Shown here in pieces: positions 1 to 8,656 of a DNA stretch of 64,000 nt. The notes below the pieces were generated by a model. That model saw only the letters and a list, made by a program, of their open reading frames with translations, was not told where the DNA came from and searched no databases. Source of the DNA: Mycobacterium sp. E2479 (lineage in GTDB: Bacteria > Actinomycetota > Actinomycetes > Mycobacteriales > Mycobacteriaceae); contig NZ_LZJR01000071.1 of the NCBI RefSeq assembly GCF_001667925.1, forward strand, positions 124,001 to 188,000, written 5' to 3'. How positions within the stretch are numbered: position 1 is the stretch's first letter; each line of letters opens with the position of its first letter. Both the position numbers and the translations under genes were made by a program.

Positions 1-18
1 CGCCAACACAAACTTCAT
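1..18 (-). CDS. 5' end of a GPL-type GT1 glycosyltransferase (partial)
   Basis: The reverse complement of the first 18 bases reads ATG followed by codons for K-F-V-L-A. This is the opening of the GPL-type glycosyltransferases; the two complete ones in this window begin MKIVLG and MRFVLA. The DNA just upstream (from 19) also resembles the DNA upstream of those two genes. I infer that a third paralogue starts at 18 and runs off the left edge. Only six codons are visible, so nothing can be said about its substrate. Confidence 0.7.
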
Positions 19-120
19 CGCGTGATTCGCCTTTCACTTCCGACGCGCTCTGCGAGATGAAAACGACACCGCCAAAGGGCCTCAACCGCTCGGCAGCCTA
101 ACCCGACACCGACGGCACCC
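19..120 (-). promoter_or_regulatory. Upstream segment shared by the three gtf genes (copy 1)
   Basis: This segment lies directly upstream of the partial gtf. It matches the upstream DNA of the gtf genes at 4024-5289 and 8657-9904: the block gcctttcac, a later ctctgcgaga, and ggcagcctaaccc (against ggcagtttaaccc upstream of the third gene). I infer a duplicated leader or promoter. No clean -10/-35 pair was identified. Confidence 0.4.
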
Positions 121-253
121 GCGCGAAAACCCGCGCCCAACCTGATCAAGCCTCGCATCCTTCTCAGATGGCAAAGAAAGTACGCGGCAATGTGTTGCGA
201 CGGGTCGACAAGGCCCGCAACTAAAGTCGTATGGCGGCTGCCGAAGTGTAACA

Positions 254-2488
254 ATGGCCTCTGTTCGAAGACCGCGTCCTCTTACGAAGTTGATGACCTT
301 GCGCCAGGCCAATAACGCCCGCCATGTCGAAAAGGCGCGGGGTCAGCGCTCCGCACCCGCGGGATTTCGTCCGGATATCGAGGGTTTGCGCGCTGTCGCG
401 GTGTTAGGCGTCGTCCTCTTTCACGCTGAGCTGCCCGGTGTGGGCGGTGGCTACGTCGGCGTGGATGTGTTCTTTGTTATTTCGGGCTTCCTCATCACCG
501 GGCTGCTCTGGCGCGAGGTGAGCACCACCGGTAGCGTCCGGCTGGGCCGCTTCTACGGCGCACGGGCCCGCCGTCTGCTGCCGGCGTCGGCCACGGTGGG
601 AGTCATTACTGCGATCGCGTCGGCTCTCCTGTTGCCGCCGTTGCAGGCCCAAACCGTGATCGCTGACGGCGTCGCCAGCGCCCTCTATATCGGCAACTAC
701 TGGTTCGTCGTTCAAGGCGTCGATTACCTGGCCGCCAACCTGCCGCCTTCGCCGTTCCTGCACTACTGGTCTTTGGGTGTGGAGGAACAGTTTTACCTGG
801 TGTGGCCGGCGCTGATGATCGGTGCGGCGTGGCTCATGAGGCGTGCGCTCCAGCGCACTAGGAGCCACGCGTTCTCGTCGGAGAGCCCCTATGTGGTGGT
901 CTTTGCGCTGGTCGGGGCCGGTTCGTTTGCGGTGTCGCTGGTAATCACTTACGTGATGCTTCCGGTGGCGTTTTTCTCGCTGCCCACCCGGGCCTGGCAG
1001 TTGGCCGCCGGCGGCCTGGTGGCCCTCACGGCCGGCCGATGGCGCAGGCTCCCGGCACTACCTGCCGCCATTGCGGGATGGGCGGGCCTGGCCCTGATCT
1101 TGTTGGCCTGCACCCTGTTGCGGGCGACCACGCTCTATCCGGGCACCGCCGCGCTGTTGCCTGTCTTAGGCACGGTGCTGGTCATCGGGGCGGGCTGTGC
1201 CGCAGCTTCTCGGGGATGCGCCCGTCTGCTGTCATCGCCGCCGATGCGGGCCGTCGGCCGAATTTCGTATTCGTGGTATCTGTGGCACTGGCCGGTGCTA
1301 GTGCTCGCACCGCATTTGTTGGGCCACCCGTTGGGGCTGGCCGCTCGGTTGGGAGCGGCCATTGTGTCCGCCGGGCTGGCGGTGCTCACACTGCGTCTCA
1401 TCGAGAACCCGCTGCGGTTCGCCCCTGCCCTGCGCCGGTCCTCCCTCGGGAGCCTTGCGCTTGGTGGTGCCGTCACCGCGGTAGCCGTCTGTGTGGGCGC
1501 GGCGCTTCTGGAATCGGTGCCTAATCCCGTCGGGCGCGGCGCGCCGGCCGCTGCGCTCAAACTCGCTGTGGCGCCTCCCTCGACGGGCCATAACGTCGAC
1601 GCGTACGACGCGGCGGTGCAGCAAGCGTTCGCGCAGGTGCAGGCGGCGGTCGCGGCGTCCGCCCAGCTGAAAGCCGTTCCATCGAACCTTGATCCGCCGC
1701 TTGCCGACGCGGCAGCCAAACTGCAGGCGTTGCTCCTCAACGGCTGCCTGCTGAGCAATTTGCAGATCCGCCAAGTCAGTCAGCCCGAGTGCGCGACGGG
1801 CGATACCGCCTCGACGACGACGGTGGCCCTGGTCGGCGACTCGAATGCCGCGATGTGGGCTCCGGCGCTCCAGCGGGTCGCCGAGCAGCGGCACTGGCGG
1901 CTGGAGACCCTGACGAAAGCGGCCTGCCCATTGATGGACTTGCCCATTACCAACCCCCTCCGTCGCTGGGTCACCCATTGCGAGCAGTGGCGTGGCGAGG
2001 TTCTCAACCGGTTACGCGTCGAGCGTCCCCAGCTGGTCGTGGTCAGCATGGCTCGCGGCTATCGCGCCGGTCAGAGTTGGCAGCCGGGTTTCACATCGTA
2101 TGACCCACTGTGGTTCGACAGCCTGAGCCGTCTAACGCAGCAATTGCGGGGCTTTGGCGCGAAGGTGCTCGTGCTCGGTCCGGTCCCGATTCTGCTGTCG
2201 GTGGTGCCGATCTGCGTCTCCGGGCACCTCGATGATCCGACGGCCTGCGCGTCGCCTAGGTCGATGGTGGTGAACGAATCCGGCATCGGCGCTGAGGCCG
2301 CGGCCACCAACGCGGGCGGCGGACAGTACGCCGACCTGACCGAGCTGTTCTGCACCGCCGAGCGCTGCCCGGCCATCGTGGGCAACTCCCTGGTGTACCT
2401 CGAGGGAGGCCACGTCACGGGCGAATACGCGCGGCTCTTGGCACCGGCAATCGGAGCGCTTGCAGACCGCGCGCTGGCCGACGGTTGA
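254..2488 (+). CDS. OafA/YrhL-type membrane acyltransferase with C-terminal SGNH domain
   Basis: A 744-residue acyltransferase-3 family protein. Residues about 35-420 carry the family's opening motif (FRPDIEGLRAVAV), the G-Y-V-G-V-D-V-F-F-V-I-S-G-F-L-I-T segment and about ten hydrophobic membrane segments. A linker is followed by an SGNH-like domain from about 515, with GDSNAAMW as the serine block and EGGH near the C-terminus where this group usually has DxxH. Such proteins O-acylate sugars with acyl-CoA carried across the membrane; GPL loci encode related enzymes (atf) that acetylate the deoxysugars. It is transcribed divergently from the partial gtf. Methionine 14 (position 293) is an alternative start. 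Family is certain; the acceptor sugar is inferred from context. Confidence 0.85.
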   Translation: MASVRRPRPLTKLMTLRQANNARHVEKARGQRSAPAGFRPDIEGLRAVAVLGVVLFHAELPGVGGGYVGVDVFFVISGFLITGLLWREVSTTGSVRLGRFYGARARRLLPASATVGVITAIASALLLPPLQAQTVIADGVASALYIGNYWFVVQGVDYLAANLPPSPFLHYWSLGVEEQFYLVWPALMIGAAWLMRRALQRTRSHAFSSESPYVVVFALVGAGSFAVSLVITYVMLPVAFFSLPTRAWQLAAGGLVALTAGRWRRLPALPAAIAGWAGLALILLACTLLRATTLYPGTAALLPVLGTVLVIGAGCAAASRGCARLLSSPPMRAVGRISYSWYLWHWPVLVLAPHLLGHPLGLAARLGAAIVSAGLAVLTLRLIENPLRFAPALRRSSLGSLALGGAVTAVAVCVGAALLESVPNPVGRGAPAAALKLAVAPPSTGHNVDAYDAAVQQAFAQVQAAVAASAQLKAVPSNLDPPLADAAAKLQALLLNGCLLSNLQIRQVSQPECATGDTASTTTVALVGDSNAAMWAPALQRVAEQRHWRLETLTKAACPLMDLPITNPLRRWVTHCEQWRGEVLNRLRVERPQLVVVSMARGYRAGQSWQPGFTSYDPLWFDSLSRLTQQLRGFGAKVLVLGPVPILLSVVPICVSGHLDDPTACASPRSMVVNESGIGAEAAATNAGGGQYADLTELFCTAERCPAIVGNSLVYLEGGHVTGEYARLLAPAIGALADRALADG

Positions 2489-2863
2489 GTGCGATGCCAA
2501 CCTGCCCCGTTGATCGATAGGCGGAGGACGCCGTCGCATCGTGGGTTCTCGCCTTACTTTTTCCAGGAACGGTACTCCCATCCAATCAACCTGTGTGGCA
2601 GCGAATTTCGGGAATAACTCGGACCATCGAATGCTGGGGGTTTGCCCCGCGCGTCAAGGACCGGCCAAACGTCCACCTGCCGCATCGATGGTGCAAACAC
2701 CCTGCCACCAGCCGGGCTCCGGCCCACTGGGCAGGGCAAGCCGTTCGGCAACGGGTGGTAGAAAGCGCGCACCCCAAACCCGGATATGATCGACCAGACC
2801 GCACAGATATTGGCGCGTGCCGGTCACCTAATTCGTCAGTAGACAAACCGGGAGGCGTCGGTC
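2489..2863. other. Intergenic region, no gene recognised
   Basis: About 375 bases between the acyltransferase and the epimerase. Short open frames exist on both strands but none has a convincing ribosome binding site or recognisable product. The only clear signal is the GGGAGG ribosome binding site at 2850-2855 serving the TTG start of the next gene. Confidence 0.5.
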
Positions 2864-3949
2864 TTGTCAACGTCCGTGCTCGTCACTGGTGGGGCAGGAT
2901 TTATCGGGTCCGCGCTCGCCCATCGACTGGTCAAAGCCGGTTATGACGTCGGGGTGATGGACGTCCTGCATCCGCAGGTGCATGCCGGATATCAGCCGAT
3001 AGAACTGCCGAAATCGGTGCGGTTCTTCACCGGAGACGTCACCCATGCCCCTGACTGGGATGCGGTGCTTCGGTTGTTTCGCCCTTCTCAAGTCGTCCAT
3101 TTGGCCGCCGAAACGGGAACGGCACAGTCGCTTTCCGAGGCAACGCGCCACGGCTCGGTCAACGTGGTAGGCACCACCCAGCTTCTGGACGCCCTGAGTC
3201 GCTCGGGAGTCGTGCCCGACCAGCTTGTGCTGGCGTCCTCACGGGCCGTCTACGGCGAGGGCGCTTGGCAATGCGGTACGCAGACCTTCTACCCGCGACC
3301 CCGCAGCCATGCTCAACTATCGGCCGGTATCTGGGATCCCCAAGGGCCCAACTCCGAACCGGCGGTGGCCCTTCCGAGCAGCGCGGCGCAAACCGAGCCC
3401 CGCCCTACCAACATCTACGCAGCGACCAAACTCGCTCAGGAGCACATGTTGGCGGCTTGGACGTCCGCCCACGACACCGGTCTCAGTGTGCTGCGTCTGC
3501 AGAATGTTTACGGGCCGGGCCAATCGCTGACCAATTCCTACACCGGAATCGTCACTCTCTTCGCACGATTGGCGCGCGCGCAACGCCCGTTGGAGGTATA
3601 CGAAGACGGCCGGATCGTACGCGATTTCGTCTTCATCGACGATGTCGTCGACGCGTTGTTCGCAGCGGTGCGAAGGCCGACGGCTGAACCACGCCGAGTC
3701 GATGTCGGGTCGGGAACCGCGACCACCATTCACGAGCTGGCCCGCAAGATCGCCGCCATCTGCGGCGCCCCGGAACCGATTGTCGTACCCAAATTTCGCG
3801 ACGGCGATGTACGCGCCGCGAGCTGCACCGTCGAGGCGGCGCACGACGCACTCGACTGGCGTCCGAAGTGGACACTCGAGGACGGTCTTCATGCACTGCT
3901 CAAGTGGATTGGCGAGCAACCCGAATTACCTTTGGAGCCAAACGGATAG
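2864..3949 (+). CDS. NAD-dependent sugar epimerase/dehydratase (extended SDR)
   Basis: A 361-residue extended short-chain dehydrogenase. It opens with the Rossmann motif VTGGAGFIG, has an S-S-R-A-V-Y-G strand, the catalytic YxxxK as YAATK (near residue 185), and an R-D-F-V-F-I-D-D-V segment. These are typical of nucleotide-sugar 4-epimerases and dehydratases. The start is a TTG preceded by GGGAGG eight bases upstream. About 45 residues between the S-S-R strand and YAATK form an insert rich in proline and serine, longer than in GalE. In this setting it probably acts on a dTDP- or GDP-hexose feeding the nearby glycosyltransferases. The exact reaction (4-epimerase, 4-reductase or 4,6-dehydratase) cannot be read from the sequence. 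Confidence 0.85.
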   Translation: MSTSVLVTGGAGFIGSALAHRLVKAGYDVGVMDVLHPQVHAGYQPIELPKSVRFFTGDVTHAPDWDAVLRLFRPSQVVHLAAETGTAQSLSEATRHGSVNVVGTTQLLDALSRSGVVPDQLVLASSRAVYGEGAWQCGTQTFYPRPRSHAQLSAGIWDPQGPNSEPAVALPSSAAQTEPRPTNIYAATKLAQEHMLAAWTSAHDTGLSVLRLQNVYGPGQSLTNSYTGIVTLFARLARAQRPLEVYEDGRIVRDFVFIDDVVDALFAAVRRPTAEPRRVDVGSGTATTIHELARKIAAICGAPEPIVVPKFRDGDVRAASCTVEAAHDALDWRPKWTLEDGLHALLKWIGEQPELPLEPNG

Positions 3950-3974
3950 CGTTGACAGCTTGCCGCGCACCGGT

Positions 3975-3989
3975 TTGGCCGTCGGCCAA
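3975..3989. terminator. Short inverted repeat between convergent genes
   Basis: A perfect six-base inverted repeat, TTGGCC-GTC-GGCCAA, lies between the convergent epimerase and glycosyltransferase genes. Position and symmetry suit a bidirectional terminator hairpin, but there is no T-tract, so this is a weak call. Confidence 0.3.
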
Positions 3990-4023
3990 GGTTGCCGACC
4001 GTCGCCGAGCGCAACTCAATCGA

Positions 4024-5289
4024 TTATCCAGCCCGCCTCTTGCGCGCGAAATCTTCGAGCAGATCGACTGCGGTTGCAACGCTTTCGGCCGGTTTGGTCA
4101 TTCGGGTCGCGATCTCGCGCGCCCGCGCGACGTACTGCGGGTCGAGGATCCGGCGCAGATCCGCGACGAGCGATTCTTCGGTGGTGGAAAAGCCGCCGGC
4201 GGTGCCCACCTTCAGGCGTTCAACCTGGGCTGCCCAGAGCGTCTGATCGAGAAACGTCGAAAGGATCAACTGCGGGACTCCGGCACGAAGGCCAGCGGCC
4301 GTGGTGCCCGCTCCCCCGTGGTGCACGACCGCACGGCAGGCGGGAAAGATGGCCGCATAATTCAGCGTGCCCACCACCTTGACGTTCTCGAAATGGGCGA
4401 AGTCGCTGAACTCAGTCTCGGCCGCACATACCAACGCCCGCTCGCCTAACTGCGTGCAGGCCGCGCTGAACATAGCGATCGTGTCGGCGGGAGATTTGAC
4501 TGCCGTGCTCCCAAAGCCGAAGAAAATGGGCGGTGTTCCCGCCGCGATCCACGATGCCACGTCCTCGTCGGCATCCGTTGGCAACTCCAAGGTCAGCGCG
4601 CCGACAAAGGGCCGCTGGGCTTTCCATTGCGCCCATTCGGCCGCCAGCCCGGGAAAGCACACCTCGTCGTAGGCCTGAAGTTCCAGCGATCCGCGTTCGG
4701 CGATCCGTCGCGACCAGAGCTTGGTGGCCTTCGGCAGGCCCATTTTGCGGCGCTGGACGTTCTCGAGTTTCCTCGTCACGGGCCAACCCAGCCAGTCGTT
4801 CACCCGCATTGCGGAGCGTGCCACCGGCGCCGGGAGCCGCGCCACGAGCTGCCCGTTGGGCCGCATCGGAGAGGTATGCAGCAGGGCCAATGGAATGTCG
4901 TAATACTCGGCCACATCGGAAGCCGACTCCTGGCCAATCACCATGGTGAGTAAAACGTCGGCTCCGTCGGCCAGCGACAGCAGAGTCGTGGTGATCTCGT
5001 CCCAGCTCCGGTTGAGCAGGTGCCAATCCTCGCGGCCCAGCCTGATCACACTCCGGACCTTCCAGAAATTCCGGAATAACCGCGTCAAGAATTCGCGGTG
5101 CAGATCCTGCCACTCCCGCGCATCCGGTCCGCAAGCAACCGCCGTTAGCCCAACCGACTCGACGAAGCCGACCAGATCCGGCGCCACGGCCATACGCACC
5201 TCGTGCCCTCTGCGCAGCAGCTCCCGTCCAAGGGCAGCGCAAGGTTCAACATCACCGCGAGTCCCATAGCATCCCAGCACAATCTTCAT
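4024..5289 (-). CDS. GPL-type GT1 glycosyltransferase
   Basis: A 421-residue GT-B glycosyltransferase of family GT1. The N-terminus has YGTRGDVEPCAALGRELLRR, the acceptor-domain signature of mycobacterial GPL glycosyltransferases (Gtf/RtfA group). The C-terminal half holds FFGFGSTAV and the nucleotide-sugar signature V-H-H-G-G-A-G-T-T-A-A-G-L-R-A-G-V-P followed by a DQ-x-x-WA motif. Family members move 6-deoxytalose, rhamnose or fucose from an NDP-sugar onto the lipopeptide in the cytoplasm. It is a close paralogue of 8657-9904 and of the fragment at the left edge. Sugar and acceptor cannot be predicted by eye. Confidence 0.9.
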   Translation of the reverse strand: MKIVLGCYGTRGDVEPCAALGRELLRRGHEVRMAVAPDLVGFVESVGLTAVACGPDAREWQDLHREFLTRLFRNFWKVRSVIRLGREDWHLLNRSWDEITTTLLSLADGADVLLTMVIGQESASDVAEYYDIPLALLHTSPMRPNGQLVARLPAPVARSAMRVNDWLGWPVTRKLENVQRRKMGLPKATKLWSRRIAERGSLELQAYDEVCFPGLAAEWAQWKAQRPFVGALTLELPTDADEDVASWIAAGTPPIFFGFGSTAVKSPADTIAMFSAACTQLGERALVCAAETEFSDFAHFENVKVVGTLNYAAIFPACRAVVHHGGAGTTAAGLRAGVPQLILSTFLDQTLWAAQVERLKVGTAGGFSTTEESLVADLRRILDPQYVARAREIATRMTKPAESVATAVDLLEDFARKRRAG

Positions 5290-5687
5290 CGCGGAGCGTT
5301 AGCCTTTCACCTATTCGTGCGCGTTCTGCGAGACGCAAGCGGGCGCCTCCCGTCCGCCAGCTGCCATCTCACTGCATAACCCCGTACCCACGCTATCGAC
5401 TGGGAACCAGCAGTCGTGGGCGAAGCGATCCACCTCGTCCAGACAGACTAAGGGTCGACCAGGATTCGCGCCCGCATAACGTCGTCCTACATATCACTGA
5501 TACATACGAGCGGTGCGCCGTCGCCCGCATTCGATAGGGAGTGCGGGCCGCGGGTCTTTGCGCGACACCTGGGTTGCCCACGTGACCGTTGTTGGACGGT
5601 TCAGCCCGCCGCGGGGGCGGATGCTATGGTCGTGATCGCTCAAACCGGGCAAAAGCTCTGGGCATTCATCCGTTGAGGAACTCGATT
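5290..5687. promoter_or_regulatory. Divergent intergenic region with gtf leader copy 2
   Basis: The first 55 bases (reading away from the gtf) repeat the leader seen at 19 and 9905, with gcctttcac and gttctgcgagac. The rest separates this gtf from the divergent GMC oxidoreductase. An open frame continues upstream of that gene to a TTG at 5589, but it lacks family similarity and a ribosome binding site, so I treat it as non-coding. Confidence 0.4.
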
Positions 5688-7328
5688 TTGGCTGACGGCG
5701 AGCTGAGTCCGCGCGAGGCGGAACGCGTCATGTGGGACGTGATTGTCGTCGGCACGGGCATGGGCGGCGGGATGCTGGGCTACTCGTTGGCCAGGTCGGG
5801 CCGCAGGGTGCTGTTCGTCGAGAAGGGGCGCTCGACACTGCCCGGGGTGCCGGGCACGATCCGGTCTTCGGAGCCCGAACTGGCCGAGCCGCTGGCGAGT
5901 CGTTCCGTGGACACCTATTACGACGCGTTGGCCCGGGGCGGGCGCACCACCGACGCGATCGAATTCATGGTCAACGGCTCCGCGCGGCAGTTTGTGCCCT
6001 ACCTCGGCAGCGGGACCGGCGGGTCCTCGGCGCTGTATGGGATGGTCTGCGAGCGGTTCTTCGCCCGTGACTTCACTCCGCGGCAGGATTTTCGCGACCC
6101 CGGCGAGTCCACCGTCCCGGAGGCCTGGCCGCTCACCTACGACCAAATGCGGCCCTGGTACGCGGCGGCCGAGAAGTTGTTGGGGGTTCGCGGCCAGCCC
6201 GACCCTTTGCGACCGGAGGCGGCCGAGGTCGGTTTGCCTGCGGCACCACCCTTTTCGGCCGACGTTCGGCCGTTGGTCGACTACCTGGCCGGTCGGGGTT
6301 TGCATCCCTACCACCTGCCGATGGCTTGCGACTACACCGACGGGTGTACCAGCTGTCAGGGATATCTCTGCCAACAGTCGTGCAAAAACGACGCCGCCCG
6401 CAATTGCCTGCTGCCGGCCATCAACGAACACGGCGCCCAACTCCTGACACAGTGTCGTGTCGTGCGGCTGAACGCCGACACCACCCGGGTCCAGCAAGTC
6501 ATCTGTGAGCATCCCTCCGGCACGCTGACCCTCAAAGCGAAGGTGGTGGTGCTGGCTGCCGGGGCGCTGCTCACTCCGGTTTTATTGCTGAGTTCCCGCT
6601 CGGGTGATTGGCCCCGCGGATTGGCCAACGGCTCAGACTTGGTGGGGCGCAACCTGATGCGTCATCTGATTGACTGGGTGGAGATCTGGCCGCAGCGGGA
6701 TTGGAAGATCAGAGGCCCGAACAAGGAAATCGGGTTGAATGATTTTTACTTCTGGGAGGGGCAGAAGTACGGCACCGTACAGTCAGCGGGTTTGGTGCCG
6801 CCCATGGAGGTCCTGACCAGTCAGCCGGGCTGGCAGAGCAGGGCGCTGCGCCCGATGCGACCAGCGCTACGTCCGCTCTACCGGCATTTCTTCAATAGCG
6901 GTCATCTGCTGGCCCTGATCATGGAAGACCTGCCCTATCTGGACAACCGCGTGCTGCCGTCCGACTGGACGACCTCGGACGGCTGCCGGCGGCCGAGGGT
7001 CGAGTATCGTCTGCATGCCGGTGAGCTCGAGCGCCGCTCCGTGTTCTTACGCCAGTTGAAAGAGGTGTTCGAGCCTTTTCGCAAAATCACCTTGCGCGGG
7101 GCCACGAACAACGCGGCCGTAGCCCATGTGTGCGGAACGTGCAGGTTCGGTACCGATCCGGAATCCAGTGTGCTGGACCCACAGAACCGGGCACACGAAG
7201 TAGACAACCTATACGTGGTGGACGCCTCGTTCTTCCCGTCCAGCACCGGTCTGAATCCCAGTTTGACGATCGCCGCCAACGCCTTGCGGGTGGCGGCGCA
7301 TGTGAACCAGGCGCATTTCGCCGCCTGA
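5688..7328 (+). CDS. GMC-family FAD-dependent oxidoreductase
   Basis: About 546 residues. The FAD-binding motif VIVVGTGMGGGMLGY is near the N-terminus, followed by GSGTGGSSALYGM. There is a cysteine-rich stretch (C-x5-C-x2-C-x4-C-x3-C pattern near CTSCQGYLCQQSC). The C-terminus has the GMC signature HVCGTCRFG and VVDASFFPSSTGLNPSLTIA. GMC enzymes oxidise alcohol groups, often on sugars, passing electrons from FAD. I chose TTG at 5688 because GAGGAA at 5675-5680 sits seven bases upstream; ATG at 5730 is the alternative. It faces a Gfo/Idh/MocA dehydrogenase across 35 bases. The two may together oxidise and re-reduce a sugar hydroxyl, giving an epimerised or keto sugar (inference). Confidence 0.85.
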   Translation: MADGELSPREAERVMWDVIVVGTGMGGGMLGYSLARSGRRVLFVEKGRSTLPGVPGTIRSSEPELAEPLASRSVDTYYDALARGGRTTDAIEFMVNGSARQFVPYLGSGTGGSSALYGMVCERFFARDFTPRQDFRDPGESTVPEAWPLTYDQMRPWYAAAEKLLGVRGQPDPLRPEAAEVGLPAAPPFSADVRPLVDYLAGRGLHPYHLPMACDYTDGCTSCQGYLCQQSCKNDAARNCLLPAINEHGAQLLTQCRVVRLNADTTRVQQVICEHPSGTLTLKAKVVVLAAGALLTPVLLLSSRSGDWPRGLANGSDLVGRNLMRHLIDWVEIWPQRDWKIRGPNKEIGLNDFYFWEGQKYGTVQSAGLVPPMEVLTSQPGWQSRALRPMRPALRPLYRHFFNSGHLLALIMEDLPYLDNRVLPSDWTTSDGCRRPRVEYRLHAGELERRSVFLRQLKEVFEPFRKITLRGATNNAAVAHVCGTCRFGTDPESSVLDPQNRAHEVDNLYVVDASFFPSSTGLNPSLTIAANALRVAAHVNQAHFAA

Positions 7329-7363
7329 GAACGAAGGGTGCCGTTGCGGTATCGGTGCCGACG

Positions 7364-8365
7364 CTAGGTTCGTTCGGTCGGCTGGCGAACCGGGAGGCCG
7401 GCGGCGCGATAGATTGCATCGACGACGGTCATGTTCTCGATCGCGTCTTCTAGCGTCGTCTTGACCGGCTCACCGCGCAGCACCGCCGCGGCGAAAGCGT
7501 CGAGCTGATATGCGAAGGGGCTGCGTCCCGGGAAGCGCTCTGTCCGATTGCCCTCGGAAGATCGGACCGTCAGCCGACGAAAAGGCGCAAGCGGGCTGAG
7601 CACACCCAGTTGCCCACGGTCACCAATCACCTTGGCGCTCAAGTGCAGTAGATCAGATGACCACATCGAGCAGCGGACCTGTGCAGTATGCCCAGCCGCA
7701 AACCGCAACTCGGCCGTCATTGCCCGGTCCACCTGAGCACCGCGCAATTTGGCATGTGCCGAAACGACTTCCGGAGTCGAGCCACCGAACGTGCGAGCCA
7801 TATTGACCGCATAACAGCCAAGATCCATCGTCACACCACCCGCAAGGGAGTAGTCGTAACGGATGTCGGAGAACTTCGGCAGCAGCGTGCACAGGGCCAC
7901 TTCCACTCGCTTCAGCTTGCCCAACTCGCCGGAGGCGATGATCTGCTCCGCGCGCAAAGTCAAAGGGAGATAGCGATAATAGAACCCCTCCATCACCACT
8001 CGGTCGGACTTCGCGGCCAGCTCGCCGATCTCGCGGGCCTCGGCCGCATTGGCGGCAAAAGGCTTCTCGCACAACACGTGTTTACCCGCGGTAAGCGCAC
8101 CACGAGCCCATCTGCCGTGCAAGCCGTTCGGCAAGGCGATGTAGACGGCGTCCAGTTCTGGATCGGCGACCAGCGCCTCGTAAGTGTCGTGCACTCGGGG
8201 GATGCCGTGTTTGACGGCGAAGGCTTGAGCGCGGGCCACTTCGCGCGATGCCACCGCAGCCACCTCTACCTCGGCGCTGTCTTTCGCCGGGTTGACGACG
8301 GCGGCGGGTGCGACGCGGGCGGTGCCCAGTATGCCGATCCGTACCGGCGTCCCGCGTCTAGACAC
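7364..8365 (-). CDS. Gfo/Idh/MocA-family NAD(P)-dependent sugar dehydrogenase
   Basis: About 333 residues. The Rossmann motif IGILGTARVAP is followed by ALPNGLHGRWARGALTAGKHVLCEKP, where EKP is the family's catalytic lysine motif. The C-terminal GFO_IDH_MocA domain contains D-L-G-C-Y-A-V-N. These enzymes oxidise or reduce a carbon of a sugar or nucleotide sugar. The open frame extends 40 codons upstream of the chosen GTG at 8365, but that stretch has no family similarity. The gene converges on the GMC oxidoreductase, which supports a joint role in modifying a deoxysugar. Substrate unknown. Confidence 0.85.
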   Translation of the reverse strand: MSRRGTPVRIGILGTARVAPAAVVNPAKDSAEVEVAAVASREVARAQAFAVKHGIPRVHDTYEALVADPELDAVYIALPNGLHGRWARGALTAGKHVLCEKPFAANAAEAREIGELAAKSDRVVMEGFYYRYLPLTLRAEQIIASGELGKLKRVEVALCTLLPKFSDIRYDYSLAGGVTMDLGCYAVNMARTFGGSTPEVVSAHAKLRGAQVDRAMTAELRFAAGHTAQVRCSMWSSDLLHLSAKVIGDRGQLGVLSPLAPFRRLTVRSSEGNRTERFPGRSPFAYQLDAFAAAVLRGEPVKTTLEDAIENMTVVDAIYRAAGLPVRQPTERT

Positions 8366-8656
8366 GGGACCCAATGCTAGCAGCTGAGAAGTTGACTGAC
8401 CGCCGATTGCGGCGACCTCCGGCACGCAATCGCCTCGGCGGTCAGCACCGGCATCGCGATGATTGCAGTTTTTGGGCCAGCGCAATCGTCAGCTACCTCG
8501 CCGGACCCACGAAAAACCAAGCGGCACTGCGGCTACTGCACGACTTTGGCCGGCCGTCAAACGGTGGGCGACTGACGGGAGCGGGTCATCTTCGATTCTC
8601 GAGACCTTCAGCGTGACTCTGCTGCGGCGCCGACGTCCGAACGGTCAACTGCCCGA

